Origin: Medicago truncatula
Taxonomy: Eukaryota; Streptophyta; Magnoliopsida; Fabales; Fabaceae
DNA: 64,000 nt
Reading direction: 5' to 3'
NCBI RefSeq assembly: GCF_003473485.1
Contig: NC_053045.1
Span: forward strand, 59,810,494 to 59,874,493
Positions 13,780-24,837 of this stretch are shown in pieces; the first letter of the stretch is position 1, and every line of letters starts with the position of its first letter. Both the position numbers and the translations under genes were made by a program. The notes beneath the pieces were generated by a model. It was not told the origin of the DNA and searched no databases. It was given only the letters and a program-made list of their open reading frames with translations.

Positions 13780-13930
13780 CTATGAAACACGGATACGACA
13801 CGGACACAGCTAATAATTTGAAAAAATTACATAATTGAGTGTAATTACAAGTGTTAGTGTCGTGTCGGTGTCGAACACGACACGTATCCATCGAAACACG
13901 CTTAATCCGAGGAGCGTCCGTGCTTCATAG
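13780..13930. mobile_element. Short hAT-type MITE
   Basis: Inverted ends CTATGAAACACGGA and TGCTTCATAG bound a 151-base element with an internal GTGTCGTGTCGGTGTC motif and GACACG repeats. It is flanked by CCCTGCAG and CCCTGCGG, an 8-base target duplication with one mismatch, as expected for hAT. The ends resemble a repeat common in legumes. Confidence 0.65.
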
Positions 13931-14998
13931 CCCTGCGGTAAAGATTCCTCTGGCATTACGGCCTTTAACACAATGTCGTTGTCCATAAATCAAACAATTA
14001 AAATTGCTATCATAAGTAGATATTTATATACATTAGTAGTATTAAGGATTGATGATAAGCATAAAGTGAGGTTCAGCTTTGAAGTAGAGTGAACTGCCAT
14101 GGCTATAGCCTATATGATAGTCTTCTACAGCGTCTCTCTAAAATGCTACTTTAGCTTTTATATTCACACGAGATAATAATCACATAATAGAGTAAATAAA
14201 ATAATATTTCTTCAAAAAAAAAAAAGAGTAAATAATATTAACGCGTGCACTGCAACGTATGGTTACTATTTAAACAATAACCCATCATCTTTGAATCTTC
14301 TCAGAATGCTTGATATTGGCTAAAAATGAAGAAAATCTTACAAGTTAAGTGTTCTCATTGGTTATATGTTTTTTTTTTTCTTTTCTCTATAAATTAAATA
14401 TAGGAGAAGTATTTCACCTCATTTCACATAATCTATTTCACTACAATCACTTTCATTCTACACATATTGCAATTTCTTCTTCTTCTTCTTCTTCATCTAG
14501 GGTGTACTTTCGGGTTGAGATCTATGTTCTCACCCATGACGGTGTTTGTCTTATGTCGTACCTTTAGAACTGTATCCTCCGTTACGGTCGTCGTTCGTGC
14601 GCCGTCGGTGGACTGTGTTTCAACGTATGTTCACTTGGTTTGGACAATGATTGGATGTTTGGCTCGAAAGGGCGTTTGAGGCTTGCTATTCTTGTAGGGA
14701 GCTGCTGGACCTTGGATCGTTTCTGTTTTGGCAGACGATTCATACGCACTTGATACTCGGAACATTCACTCTATGTTTTTTTTTGTAATTCGGTTTCGAA
14801 TCCATACGTGGGTTCGCTGGATTGCCCGTGGAAGTGTTGTTTAGAGTTGTTTTCTATTCACCACTTGTGTACTGATTTGATGTATCACTCGTTAGGGGTT
14901 TGAGCTTGTGGTTTTCTGGGTCTGGCTCATGCCCCCCAGCCTTGTACTTCCTTTTATTTTAGTTTATTTGAATTTTTCTTTAAATAATATATATATAT
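13931..14998. other. Intergenic with a GC-richer island
   Basis: From about 14460 to 14960 base composition rises and a CTT microsatellite (TCTTCTTCTTCTTC) precedes sequence that looks transcribed-like, ending in CCCCCCAGCCTTGTAC. No frame resembles a known protein. It could be the 3' part of a LINE or a decayed gene; I cannot decide. Confidence 0.3.
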
Positions 14999-15190
14999 AG
15001 GGTTTTGCTAGAAGACACCTCTTATGAAAGTGTCTTTTAGCAAGTTATTCTATGAGCATTTGCTAAAAGAAACCAACTAATTTTTATGAAGGTGTCTTTT
15101 AACAAAGTTATAACTAAAAAGTGGAAATCACACCTTGAGGTGTGGGTTGCTAAAAGACACCTTCATAAGTGGCTTCTAGCTAAACTCATA
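14999..15190. mobile_element. MITE with 45-base inverted ends
   Basis: The left end AGGGTTTTGCTAGAAGACAC pairs with the right end GTGGCTTCTAGCTAAACTC. The arms continue with GTGTCTTTTAGCAA and its inverse. It sits inside TA-dinucleotide runs, so the target duplication is ambiguous. Non-coding. Confidence 0.7.
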
Positions 15191-15210
15191 TATATATATA
15201 TATATATATA

Positions 15211-15979
15211 GGGCATATCAAGTGAGAGGAGTAGTTATGATGAGAGGATGAGAGGAATTAATCTGGATCATTGGATCAAAATCAACGTTTCAGATTTAAT
15301 TGCTCTTTAAAAAGGGTCATGCACTACAACCTCTACCTTTCATCTTCTCCACTCTGCCTACCCTCATCTTCGTCTGCTTCTACATTTTTTTCTCTAATTT
15401 TTGTGGTCTTCTCTGTCAAATTTTCACGCTTCATTACCCAAAACCAATTTGTTGTAGCCACCATAAATATTTAACCTTTCAATTCATTCACTATTTTTCA
15501 ATCAAATTCACAAAGGTTCTGTTCGCCGGTGTACGTCGTTTGGGGAATCGCCGGAGTTCGGCGGAGGCGCTTCTGCTAACGGTTAAAGTAACAATTAGCA
15601 ATTTTATTTTATTTTAATCAAAATCGTTTTTCATGAAATTAGACCAAAAAGCTCAAATAACAGTCATCAATTAGCTTAGCTTTATGTTGATTTGGAGCTG
15701 ACAGATATCGATTGAGATAGCCATAGCCATTGGGACATTAACTAGTGTTTTGTTGGATGAAAGCACAGAGAAGGAAGATTCTGGAGACCTTATTGCCAAT
15801 TGCCATTGAGATTTCAGAGAGAGAACAAGGAAGGAGAAACGTTTGGGACGAAGGAGCGCGTGGGAATAAAAAAATAAAGTCACTTACCATTTAAAGTGTG
15901 CCTTTTAATGTGAGCCATTCATTTTAATCCAAGGATCATTATTTGTTCCTCTCATTATAACATTCCTCTCATTTGATAC

Positions 15980-15983
<4 letters not shown>
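15211..15983. mobile_element. TIR element with gene-like interior
   Basis: Ends GGGCATATCAAGTGAGAGGA and TCCTCTCATTTGATACACCC form inverted repeats that extend about 60 bases and include ATCATTGGATCAAAAT and its inverse. The 770-base interior is unlike a MITE. It holds a C-rich leader-like stretch (15320-15460) and a GC-rich patch at 15525-15580, open in one frame from 15300 to 15617. It may be a captured host gene 5' fragment. TA-repeat flanks hide the target duplication. Confidence 0.6.

Positions 15984-16028
<45 letters not shown>
15984..16028. repeat. (TA)n microsatellite
   Basis: A 40-plus base TA run next to the TIR element; a poly-A tract follows near 16091-16115. Confidence 0.9.
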
Positions 16029-16032
<4 letters not shown>

Positions 16033-17521
16033 GAAATACTAGGGACACTCCCACTAACACACCCTTTTAAAAAAACCAGTAAAAAATCTATAAAAAAAAA
16101 AAAAAAAAAAAAAACCAGTAAAAATCAGCATGTGTTTTATTATTTTAATTTCATTTACTGGTAACCGGTTCATCCTTTCAATGTTACTATTTATTTTATT
16201 TTTTAATTATTAAAATAGGATTTAACTTTTTCATCATCCATCTTCCTTCCTTCAAAAAACTTTTCACCGTCCTGTTCTCATTCTCCCAATAACAGAGCCA
16301 GGCCCGTAAACAACAACAACAAGCTTGGTGATAATTCTTTAAAACACATGAACAAATATCCCAAGCAACAATGGAAATACTCCCAGGGTCAAACTTGCTA
16401 CATAGAACCAAAAGTTGCCAATCAACATAAGGGAGATATCATGGAAAAGAATTTTCAACATTGTATGGCTATAATGAACTAATTTCAGGTCAATCATCTC
16501 TTAATTCACATGTGTGAGCTATTCCGGCGGTGGCATGATTGAAGATGACGGGCGAAGAGAGAGACAATACCAACATAGATTAGGAAGGGTCGAATGCCAT
16601 TTCCATTAATGAGACCCGAATCAGCCAAACCGTGTGGGCTTTGATTTTGAGAAACTATGAATTCTCTCCTTTTTTGTTGGTGAGTCTTTTTCCCATGCCT
16701 TTCTAAATTGGTCAACACTTTGGATATTTGTACATAATAAGAATTATGAGACTGTGAAGGGGAAGAAGATGACTGAACCGGTAACAAGTAAATGTGATTA
16801 CAAAAATGGAACACATGCCTGGTTTTTATTGGATGTGCTCATATATACTATTGATATGGGAGAATAGTGGTGTAGATATATTCACGGGCGGAGCCACCAC
16901 CCGGCGATCCCAGGCCCAATAGTCCATTAACCCACTAATTTTTTTTTAGGCAAATTCAATATTTCCACACGCGTCCATAAGAATCCTTAACTCTAATTTT
17001 TGGTTAGATTCTATAAAATTTCTGATTCCAGAATATATTCAAACCCAAATTATCATCGGGATCTCATTGTTCCGAATTGATGTTGGAAATGTGAAGCACA
17101 TGAATGGATGTGTGTCTCTCATTGGTCAACACCTTGGAGTTTGTGCAATCATCCTCCCAATCAGCTTCTTGACATTTCACAATGTTACCCACCTCATTTG
17201 TAGTGATAACATATTGAGAACCCAACAATTGTTGTGGAGGAGCTGTTTGGTAGGGAAAAAACTTAAAAATTAAATTGTTACAATTTATTAACTTAAAAGA
17301 TCTAAGTGTGTTTGCTCAAAACAAAAAAAAGATTTAAGTGTTATGAAAAATATCTAAATAATTAATTTGTTATAATTAAATAACTTAAATAATCTCTAAT
17401 ATAATTTAACTTAATAAAATGTCGATTGTTAGATCGAACTTTGTGATTGGAGTTCGAATTCTCATTCACAATTAAAAAGAATTAGCTATAATGTCACCTC
17501 CACGTACTCTCTCTCTCCGAC
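16029..17521. other. Intergenic, no gene seen
   Basis: Two short minus-strand frames (16196-16411 and 16506-16814) show no family resemblance. Around 16890-16960 a stretch with GGCGGAGCCACC and CCCGGCGATCCCAGGCCC looks like a decayed hAT end. Otherwise nothing. Confidence 0.4.
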
Positions 17522-17530
17522 TATATATAT
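17522..17530 (+). promoter_or_regulatory. TATA box of the pectinesterase gene
   Basis: TATATATAT lies about 55 bases upstream of the ATG at 17584, after a CT-rich stretch (CTCTCTCTCC). This spacing would give a short 5' leader of roughly 25-30 bases. Confidence 0.5.
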
Positions 17531-17583
17531 ACACCTCCCTCAATATAGACACACAAGCAAGTTAATTGAGTGTATGAAGAAAA

Positions 17584-19090
17584 ATGAGTCAAGTTGAAAC
17601 TGGAGCGAAGTTATTGGCTACACTAGCACTTGCTCTCTTTCATCTTCTTCCAGTAACCCCTACATTGTCCGAATTTAACCGTCACCGTGAAATTACATTG
17701 TTAGAGGAACACTTAACTGCTGCGGAAACCACCGTTAGAGTGGTCAGAGTTCGGAAAGACGGAACCGGAGATTTTACGACGGTGACGGATGCCGTTAAAA
17801 GCATTCCGTCAGGAAACAAAAGGAGAGTGGTGGTGTGGATTGGTATGGGAGAATATAGAGAGAAAATAACGGTTGATAGGTCGAAACGTTTTGTAACGTT
17901 TTATGGGGAAAGGAATGGGAAAGACAATGACATGATGCCCATTATAACGTACGACGCAACCGCTTTGCGTTATGGGACACTTGATAGTGCAACTGTCGCT
18001 GTTGATGCTGACTACTTTGTTGCTGTCAATGTAGCATTTGTGGTAACTATACGTTTGATTTCAATATGCTTGTATAATGTAGTACTAGCTTATGTAACAT
18101 TATATATTTTCTACTTTGGTGCATGTAGTGATGTTCTCTAGTAGAAAAAATCACACACTCTTTTGTCATCCCAATTTTGTTCTAAAGTTTTCATAATTGA
18201 GTTATAACAAAAGTGTTTTTTTGAAAAATGTATGACATTCTCTTTCTCTAAAAACAATTGAAGAGTAGTGATTGGATTTCAGAAGATTATTATATATTTA
18301 TTTGTATGTATATGTGCAGAACTCGTCTCCTATGCCGGACGAAAATAGTGTTGGAGGACAAGCATTAGCGATGAGGATATCAGGGGATAAGGCTGCATTC
18401 TACAACTGCAAGTTCATCGGATTTCAAGATACCTTGTGTGATGACTATGGCAAACATTTTTTCAAGGACTGCTTTATTCAAGGAACCTACGATTTCATCT
18501 TTGGAAATGGAAAATCCATCTACTTGGTACGTATCAAGCAGTTATATATCTATAGTTCAAAAAAAAGTTGATATTATATGAATGATATGAGTGTGTCTGT
18601 TTGTGTTTAGAGAACTACTATAGAATCGGTTGCAAAGGGTTTGAATGTCATCACAGCACAAGGTAGGGAAAGAATGTCGGACGACACTGGATTCACTTTT
18701 GTTCATTGCAACATAACTGGAAGTGGTCACAGGAACACTTACCTTGGTCGTGGTTGGAGGAGGAGCCCTAGGGTTGTATTTGCCTATACCTATATGGACT
18801 CTGTCGTCAATTCCAGAGGATGGTACCACCATGGGTCCAATGAGTAAGTTATATCAAATAATGTTGAATTTTTGTTTTACATAAAGAAAGATATATACAC
18901 TATGCTAATTATTTAATATTTTGACTTATATATCTATAGGACAATCTTCTTCGGAGAATACAAGTGCAGTGGACCCGGTGCTGTTAGGTTAAACTATAAA
19001 AGGATACTATCTGATGAAGAAGCAAAACACTTCTTGAGCATGGCTTATATTCATGGAGAACAGTGGGTTCGCCCACCTCCCAAACTTTGA
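17584..19090 (+). CDS. Pectinesterase, PPME1-like, four exons
   Basis: Predicted pectin methylesterase removing methyl esters from wall homogalacturonan in the apoplast. Exons 17584-18042, 18320-18526, 18611-18843 and 18940-19090, all with GT-AG introns, give 349 residues. An N-terminal hydrophobic stretch (about 9-27) looks like a signal peptide. There is no PMEI pro-domain, so it is a type II (single-domain) enzyme. Visible catalytic motifs: GGQALAMR (Q167), GFQDTLCDD (Q189, D190), [10 protein letters not shown] (D211) and YLGRGW (R269, W271). The QDTLC form, where most PMEs have QDTLY, matches Arabidopsis pollen PPME1 as I remember it (QDTIC), as do HFFKDC and GEYKCSGPG. The gene looks intact. 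Known relatives act in pollen tubes; expression here is inference. Confidence 0.9.
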
Positions 19091-19653
19091 TACAAATTTA
19101 ATTACTATGCATGCATGTGCCACTTTAATGTATATGAGAAGAAAATGCACACATATATGTTCATAGTGATATATTTAGCAGTTCCCTAAGTGTCTGCTAG
19201 TGTGACAAAGTATGACGAAACTATATGAAAATTTTGCTTTGTGTTGAAAGATGGTACATGTGAATTTCCTCTGGTGTGATGAAGTATGGCCATATTTACT
19301 AAATAAAGAAAAAAGGTAGGAAGATATGAAGACAGCTAGATAACCATCATTTGGCATCTTGAATTAATCACATAGTACCTTTTTTGACAATATGTATATA
19401 CTCCTATGTACTTAGTTATAAGTAATCAATTGTTTGGTAAAAATAGCAATGCATTGTTTTTAAGTAGGACACAGTAAAGGGTAACAAATTAAGAAACTAT
19501 GACAAGGACAAAATATCATATTTGATTCATCCACCATACTACTAAAGAAAGTTATATGCCAATGAAATTTAATATATAGGCTAATTACACTTTTAATCAC
19601 TTACACTATTTTTTGGTTCTTTTAAATTACAAACAATTGAATGACCAAGAGTC
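19091..19653. other. 3' flank of the pectinesterase gene
   Basis: AT-rich. Probable 3' UTR for the first 100-150 bases (AATGTATATGAG region); nothing else recognised. Confidence 0.4.
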
Positions 19654-19791
19654 GTTTCCATGAGCTTAACTCATTTAGTAAGGGATAATACATAATATGT
19701 GTACGGGCTGGGGTTCGAACCTCAAACACCCACTTATTCATCTTTAAGGTGAATTTCTTTGGCCACTAAACTACTTGACAAAAAAAAATAA
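19654..19791 (+). mobile_element. tRNA-derived SINE
   Basis: A 138-base element with A-box-like GAGCTTAACTCATTTAGTA, B-box GGTTCGAACC about 45 bases later, and an A-rich tail. It is flanked by AATGACCAAGAGTC (19640-19653) and AATGATCAAGAGTC (19792-19805), a 14-base target duplication with one difference. The body resembles legume SINEs ending in GGCCACTAAACTACTTGAC. Confidence 0.8.
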
Positions 19792-19805
19792 AATGATCAA
19801 GAGTC

Positions 19806-20012
19806 TAAGTGTTGTAAGATAAATGACCAAAGTATCTAATATTTGTAAGTTACTAGTCATTACACAACTTAATAATTGTGATAATTGTATACTAATTTTG
19901 TACTCTAATGAGATAATTGTTTACTTACAAATATATATTCTCGACTCTCGTTTAACATGTATTCTCTTTGCTAAGTCTTTACACATTAAAGAAACCATGA
20001 TCATATATATAC
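19806..20012. other. Short intergenic gap
   Basis: AT-rich, nothing recognised. Confidence 0.4.
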
Positions 20013-20788
20013 GAGTCAGAATCCGTTGACACCAGGTGTAAGTCTAAAGATTTACACCAAATCTGAACCGTTATATCTATTTAATCCAAAGGCTAATAAT
20101 ATCCAAACAAAAATAGATCACGTGCTCAACATTAAGTGAAAGCAGGCTATTTTTTTTTACTTTCTTTTTTTGATTGCTCGTTCCTTCTCCAGCTACTAAT
20201 TTCTACTCCCAATTTGTCCTCCCTTTAACACAACTCTTGGTATGTTTTTGTGAATGATAACAATTTATCGTTAAACCTAAATTGTTTCAAGATTTAATTA
20301 AAAATCATGGTGCAATTTTGTGTATCTTAATGGCAAAATACTGAAATCATTATCCTCACAAAGAATTGGCCACTCAATAAATCCAATTATAAGCATTGAA
20401 ATCTTAAAAAAAAACATTGAGATCTTGCATCTAATAATGGCAGTAGATGATGGCGGTGCCACTTCATCAAAACTTGTATAGTGGACTTCATAGAAGAAGC
20501 TAGGGAAAGAATCGTTTGATATATTAGTCAATTAAGTTTGTTAATTTGGAAAATTCTATGTAGTTACGATTTCATATGAGAAAGGGGAAGAACCATGTGT
20601 GGGTTGTTGTTTGCGTGTTAGCGACAACACATTCAGGAAAGAATGATATCACTCATGTGGAATTCATAAAAATTAGATCATATGTTGCTTACTTATGAAA
20701 TATTTTTAACCATAAGATTCATCTAATTAAATGGATGAGATTTGATGTAAGTCTTTTGACTTACACATGGTGTCAACGGATCCTCACT
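20013..20788. mobile_element. TIR element with non-MITE interior
   Basis: Left end GAGTCAGAATCCGTTGACAC and right end TGTCAACGGATCCTCAC are inverted repeats. The arms extend about 80 bases (GGTGTAAGTC and CTTACACATGG, then AAATCTGAACC against its degenerate inverse). The 600-base interior is unique sequence with a 77-codon minus-strand frame (20298-20531) of no recognised family. Could be a small gene-capturing MULE or similar; target duplication not clear. Confidence 0.6.
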
Positions 20789-21233
20789 ATATATATATAT
20801 ATATTCTCGACCCCGTTGAACTTGTATTATATTTATAAAGTTTTCACACATTTAATAGTAACATATATAGAATTTACCCACTATAGTACAATGAAAGAGA
20901 TAATCTAATGCTAAAAAAAAGTGGTCCAACTTGGACCTATAGTTCAAATGGTGCAAACTATACAAAACCTTCCATACATAGAAACAATATCTAAATAACC
21001 ATCTAAATACAATATTTCACAAAAAAAAAAAATGTAAATACAAAATTTTAAGCCCCTATGCTAACAATCATATTTGATGCCAACTCGTTTGCCACATACT
21101 TGCACATAAAAGGCATCTTGATTAAACAAATTATATGGAAAAAAGAGTTCAACTCTGTATCTTGACAAATCAATCTTATTTAGGTGCACATTCACTCTTA
21201 ATCAAGAGAGGGAGAAATTGATATTTGAAATTA
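20789..21233. other. Intergenic, nothing seen
   Basis: AT-rich sequence without supported features. Confidence 0.4.
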
Positions 21234-21567
21234 GGCTAAAATATGGTTTTAGTCCCTGCAAATATGGCTCGTTTTGGTTTTAGTCTCTGGTAAAAAAAAA
21301 AAAATTGTTTTTGGTCCCTGGAGGGACTATTTTCAAAACAAAAAATTTTGCAGGGACCTTTTTTAAAAACAAAATATTTTGCAGGGACCAAAAACTACAA
21401 AATTGGTTCAGTTATAATGTGTCACGTATGCAAATCATCACAAAAGTGGGATCAGGGACTATTTTCAAAAACAAAAAATTTTGCAGGGACCAAAAACAAT
21501 TTTTTTTTTACCAGAGACTAAAACCAAAATGAGGCATATTTGCAGGGACTAAAACCATATTTTAGCC
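21234..21567. mobile_element. Mutator-like MITE, GGCTAAAATATGG family
   Basis: Ends GGCTAAAATATGGTTTTAG and the exact-type inverse. Inside are repeats of GGGACTATTTTCAAAAAC and TTTTGCAGGGACC. Flanks TTGAAATTA and TTCAAATTA form a 9-base target duplication with one mismatch. A second member of the family is at 58798. Confidence 0.8.
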
Positions 21568-24114
21568 TTCAAATTAATTCCAATTTCAAATTCATGCTGC
21601 AGAAAAAAAATAGTGGCAGCCTTGATTTCCACAAAAATGGGTGTGTTTGGGAAGGTGTGGAAGGAAAAGATGAAAGCTAAGGTTGAAATGAGGAAAAAAG
21701 GAAAGATTCCTTCTTCTCTTTAGCTTTTGTCTTGTGGAGAAAGATTCCTGAAAAAGTAGCACAAATATGGGATGTATGAAGAAGATGATTTATGATTAAG
21801 TCAACTTCTCTTCGCCATTTGTTCTGCACAAAGAATGATAAACAGAAAACTTCATGGCAAATTAAACCATACAGTTGTTATAGGGACTGTTTCTAATCAT
21901 ATAAATTAAGTCCAAAATTGTGGAAGCTTTTAACAAATATCCACTAATAACAAAAAAGTAATTTTTGTAGCAATGATAAATAGTTAATGAATGAAGTAGG
22001 ACATTAATCAATGTACAAATCAAAAAGAACAAAATTCAAATAAAAAATATCAAAAATGATGAAGCTAAAATCTAACCAAGCAAGCATAATGATTATGTGA
22101 CAAAAATAATGCTCTAATGTCAAATTTGTAACACATACATTATTAATCAATAAAAAACATATAAACATATAAAGAACTTTTGACTTCAATAGAGCAGAAA
22201 GCATGTTATAAATTGATCTCAAAATTTTATTTGACAAATTAAAACAAAAATTCTTCAACCTTATAACTTTTGGGAATGGCTCCACCTATCATAGGTAAAG
22301 TTTAAAAACTGAAAGTTTAACTAAATATGAACAGATCATACAAAAACTACTTATAATATAATAAAAAAAATCTTCAACCTTATAACTTTGTGTTTATCTA
22401 ATTCTCTCTATGCTTGTGATTTGGTTCATTTATGATCCCGTGCATGCATTTCCACATTAATATGCAAATATTAGCAAACTAAAAATGAATTAAATTAAAT
22501 AGGTTAATTAGAGAAAGCAATTCATGCAAAAAGGAAAAAGATAAACATAAAATGGCAGCAACAAAATTTTGACTGTAAATCGGGAAAATTTTACAACTTA
22601 AAAGAATTGAGTTTCTAATGAAAAATTATAACGAAAAAAAATGTAAATTATAATGTGGGCATAGAAAATTACCACCAAAACACAGGCATACAAATGAAGC
22701 AAAATTGTCCCTAAAAAAAAAACAGTAAGATTAACACAAGACTAAAACAAAAATAAATCAAATGAATCTTTAAAATATTATTAAGTTCAAATTTCAGATT
22801 TGAAGAAAACGGGGCTAGGTTACAAATAAAAGGTAGGGTTTATGGATTTAATGGAGAAATATGAGTAAGGAAATGAGAGATCACCTACCCTTAAAAAATA
22901 TGGTGTGGTAGAACAAAAAAAAACTGATGAAAAAAGAAGAACGATGAAGAACTCAGCATTGAAAGAAGAAGGAGAAGAAGAAATGGTGAAAGAGGAGAAG
23001 AAAGTACAGGATGAGAGAAGAGGGGTTTAGGTTATGAGAGAAAAAGAAATCTGCTGCTAGGTATGAGTCTTTGAGGAAGTGGGTGTCAGTGTCAAGAAAG
23101 AAGAAAGAGAATCTTCTTTGTATTTTAGTGAGCATTTGAATTTCAAAAAATTTGAGTTTGCCGCAAAGTATTTTTCTGGAGAGGATTTTAACTACAAAGC
23201 TTTACACTATTCTTGGCAGTAATACGAATTAACAAAATGAATAAATTCAATTCATTAATCTTCAGAATGCTGTTATGTACACAAGCTAACTCTAATTATT
23301 TTTCTAACAAACTTAACAGATTAAACAATACAAAAAAAACTTGGGCCACAATCACAACAACAGTAGGCCCAATTTCATTGTTCAGGAGATTATTCTAAAC
23401 AAGACCCAACAATCTCTCTGTAATTTTATTACTCTAATAATTCAAAGTGTGACAATATAGGTTCACACTGTTACTTCTCCATGTGCACAGATTCGATGCA
23501 GAGAATAAAGGATGCTTTTTTTTTGAGAGAAGAGAGAATAAAGGATGCTTTATTATCAGAACATGAAGAACACTTTAATCATTATTTACTTCAATAATAA
23601 ATATACATATGGTCTGAATGGATCAGAGCCAGCTCAAAACCAGATTTGATTGAAGATTATGTTACAAAAGCACATGCCATATTTTTTATATAACAATTAC
23701 TTTAAGAAGAGAGAAGTAAAAAACAACAACTTTGGTGTATGAAAAGTGTATACTAAGTCTTAATTAGTATAATGATGTTTGAGAATGAGAACACAATTGA
23801 ACAATGAACATCACGTTCTATATACTAATACTGTTCTATTATATTTGAATATGTAAACAGAATTTAGAAAGCAAAGTACAAGGATTAGGACAATAATATG
23901 AGATACAGTTCTTAAATACAGAAGCATATAAAGAATACAATCATTGTATCAATAAATTGAATTTTTGTAAAGGAAACATAAATATTTCTAACAAAGTAAC
24001 AAGGTTATTCTATCATTTCTCACATGAAATCAAACCAAAAAAAAAGATGGAAGCAAGGGAAACTTTCTTCACACTTGAAACCAGCATTAAGATTTGCACC
24101 TCTTAAGTATCATA
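21568..24114. other. Intergenic, no gene seen
   Basis: Mostly A-rich. A purine-rich tract (GAAGAAGGAGAAGAAG) near 22960-23010 and plausible spliced-looking but unrecognised sequence around 23150-23400. The right 150 bases or so would be the 3' UTR of the minus-strand SAUR gene. Confidence 0.35.
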
Positions 24115-24837
24115 TTAGTTTATTCTCTCTTCCACAGTTCCTGTGTTTCCAGCTGCAATTCCACCAATAGTCCAATAATTAGTTAAAAAAAGAAAAGGCT
24201 ATTAATGATCACCATATTGTGACAAAATCCTAGCAAATGCAGTAACAAACATGATACGATTTGTAGAAACCAAACCTCTTAAAACTTTTATATTGCAGTT
24301 GTAGACCGCAATTTAGAACTATGAATCTATGATGAATGTTTTGCTAATTAGAATTATTGGCAAGGAAACATAAACCTATACGAAATTATATGAAGTAATT
24401 AACTTACAAGAGGTGTGATCATGATGAAGCTGAGTATTCTCCATACAGCTGAGAAGGTATTTAAAGGTTTCAATTTCACATGGAATTGTAAGTCCACCAC
24501 ACTGATTAAAACCAAATTCATCAGCAGCTTTTTCCAACAACATTTTGAAAAGAGAGTGACTAAGGTAGCTTGTTGGAATGATGAATCTCCTAAGCTCAGG
24601 ACCAACATAGACAGCTAAGTATCCTTTGGGAACATCGTGCGGTGCTTTAGGACTATTGCAGCTATCTTCATCAGAATCAAAAGACATTAAACTGTTTAAC
24701 CTTTTGTTAATCATAGGTGATATTCCCCCATGATTCACACCAGAATGTTCATCATTGCCCTCTTTATAACCCACTTGCCACTTTTGAAATATTTCCTTCA
24801 ATTTAGCAGTTAATTTCGAGACTCCAGCATCGTCCAT
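24115..24837 (-). CDS. SAUR-like auxin-responsive protein, two exons
   Basis: Minus-strand gene. Exon 1 spans 24837-24408, then a GT-AG intron, then a 38-base exon 2 (24152-24115) giving 155 residues. The SAUR domain lies at about 69-132: DVPKGYLAVYVG, RRFIIPTSYLSH, LLEKAADEFGF and CGGLTIPCEIETF are the usual family blocks. The N-terminal 65 residues are basic then Ser/Asp-rich, longer than in small SAURs. The last exon adds SGNTGTVEERIN after the domain. Reading through the intron instead would give a different tail that stops 10 residues later. Most SAUR genes lack introns, so the split tail is notable. Related proteins modulate PP2C.D phosphatases and growth; that role here is inferred. 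Confidence 0.85.

Noticed and set aside
15973..16164. 63-codon frame with Tyr-Ile and Lys runs
   Set aside because: Encoded by the TA microsatellite and a poly-A tract.
19710..19722. tRNA gene suggested by a GGTTCGAACC B-box
   Set aside because: The context is a SINE with a 14-base target duplication and no cloverleaf; the same applies to the B-box near 45020.
22004..22285. 93-codon minus-strand frame
   Set aside because: Very AT-rich, hydrophobic by composition, no splice context or recognised domain.
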